Source: an uncultured Actinomyces sp. (GTDB lineage: Bacteria; Actinomycetota; Actinomycetes; Actinomycetales; Actinomycetaceae). From it: a stretch of 5,753 bases of DNA. This document shows, piece by piece, positions 5,067-5,753 of this stretch. The stretch is taken from the NCBI GenBank assembly GCA_915069725.1, contig CAJZFF010000143.1:1-5753 (forward strand), given 5' to 3'. The position numbers and the translations under genes are program-made. Numbering within the stretch: the first letter of the stretch is position 1; every line of letters begins with the position of its first letter. The notes under the pieces are model-generated. The model did not search any database. It was given only the letters and a program-made list of their open reading frames with translations, and was not told the DNA's origin.

Positions 5067-5753
5067 CTAGCGGTGGGGTGTTGACTTGCGGCTCGGGCGT
5101 CCCAGGTACCAGACGGCTGCGGCCGTCACCAGCGTCTCGGCGAGCATGGCGATAACGGACGGAGTGGTGAACCGGCTCCATCCGGTCAGGGTCTCCTCCC
5201 GGCTCAGAGAGTCCAGCAGGACGCCGGTGAAGTTGCCGCCCACATGCATGCCCAGGGCGAAGGCCAGGGAGTCCAGGCGCAGGACGGACCAGGCGGCCAC
5301 CACTCCGAAGAGAAGCTTCTCGGGGACCTCAGCGGCGTAGGTGGAGGCGGTGGCGTGAGAGGAGATCCAGTTGGGCAGGTGCATGACGACGAAAGCCAGG
5401 GCCGTGGTCCACAGGGCGAACCCGTCCCCGAACTGCGCCCGCAGGGGCTCGAGCAGGCAGCGGCGCAGCGAGAACTCCTCGGGGACGGCATTCATGAGCA
5501 CACCGACCCCCAGTGCCATGGCCAGGGCGGACAGCAACCCGGTAGGTGTCACAGGAGCGAGGGCGGCTCCCGGGTTGTCGATCGGGTGGTGCGCCATGGC
5601 GCTGAGAGCGCACAGGCCCGCGCCGACGGCGAAGAGCAACCAGAAACTGCGAGGCCCCGCGGAGCGCAGCAGGTCGCGCCAGCCGCGGCGCCACACGAGG
5701 AACCAGATCGCCAGAGCCCCCAGGTGCAGGGCGGTGACGACCTGCCAGGGGCC
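5067..5753 (-). CDS. CPBP-family (Rce1/CAAX-type) intramembrane glutamic protease, 5' end outside window
   Basis: The 228 visible residues of a multi-pass membrane protein carry all CPBP/ABI motifs: PEEFSLRR with the catalytic Glu pair E92-E93 and R97, FVVMHLPNW with H125, and GMHVGGNFTG with H170 and N174 (numbered from the window edge). Hydrophobic segments precede, separate and follow these motifs, and the protein ends in a short basic tail. In bacteria the family processes or protects against small peptides, including bacteriocins, or matures membrane proteins; no substrate can be assigned here. A GTG at 5696 could be a start, but the frame stays open for 19 more codons to the edge and these encode a hydrophobic helix (VVTALHLGALAIWFLVW). 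The gene therefore almost certainly begins beyond the window. It is followed by a 144-base spacer with inverted repeats, so it is probably not in one operon with the ClC::DeoA gene. Confidence 0.9.
   Translation of the reverse strand, partial: GPWQVVTALHLGALAIWFLVWRRGWRDLLRSAGPRSFWLLFAVGAGLCALSAMAHHPIDNPGAALAPVTPTGLLSALAMALGVGVLMNAVPEEFSLRRCLLEPLRAQFGDGFALWTTALAFVVMHLPNWISSHATASTYAAEVPEKLLFGVVAAWSVLRLDSLAFALGMHVGGNFTGVLLDSLSREETLTGWSRFTTPSVIAMLAETLVTAAAVWYLGRPSRKSTPHR

Noticed and set aside
4831..5070. 79-codon plus-strand open frame covering the spacer upstream of the chimera
   Set aside because: Composition is Ala/Arg/Pro/Ser-rich without a domain, it overlaps both neighbouring genes antisense, and no ribosome site is evident.
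5067..5696. CPBP protease as a complete gene starting at the GTG at 5696
   Set aside because: The frame is open to the window edge and the extra 19 codons encode a convincing membrane helix, so the gene is treated as partial.

Overview
This is high-GC DNA with strongly GC-biased third codon positions. Every supported gene lies on the minus strand. Base composition, codon use, missing U-tracts after strong hairpins and an apparently leaderless promoter suggest a high-GC actinobacterium. The gene set would suit the Actinomyces/Schaalia group, but that is an inference. I see no tRNA, rRNA, CRISPR array or insertion sequence. The long plus-strand reading frames are antisense shadows.

Layout, following transcription from high to low coordinates: (1) 5067-5753 is a CPBP/Rce1-type intramembrane protease that runs off the right edge. 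(2) 4923-5066 is a spacer with an 11-bp inverted repeat and a smaller hairpin. (3) 3579-4922 is one open frame joining the first third of a ClC chloride channel/transporter to the last two thirds of thymidine phosphorylase (DeoA). (4) 2779-3582 overlaps it by ATGA and encodes a cytoplasmic papain/C39-like cysteine-peptidase-like protein. (5) 2287-2637 is a small VOC (glyoxalase/bleomycin-resistance fold) protein with codon use unlike its neighbours. (6) 1546-2199 is deoxyribose-phosphate aldolase (DeoC), followed by a strong hairpin terminator. (7) 198-1400 is a metal-binding lipoprotein (ZnuA/TroA-type), followed 8 bases later by (8) the start of its ABC ATPase, cut by the left edge inside the Walker A motif.

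Two functional themes appear. The left end is a divalent-metal (Zn or Mn) uptake operon, lipoprotein then ATPase. Its promoter holds a 20-bp perfect palindrome between the -35 and -10 elements, and the ATG lies 7 bases after the -10, so the transcript is probably leaderless. The middle carries deoxynucleoside catabolism genes: DeoA makes deoxyribose-1-phosphate and DeoC cleaves deoxyribose-5-phosphate. Here DeoA lacks its N-terminal domain and phosphate-binding residues because these are replaced by a membrane fragment of ClC.

The most notable point is the in-frame ClC::DeoA chimera, with the junction near 4401-4424. The two parent families share similar coding sequence there (Gly/Asp-Leu-Ala-Ala/Pro-Ala). 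A deletion through short homology, or an assembly chimera, explains it more simply than a new bifunctional enzyme, but the intact frame deserves checking.
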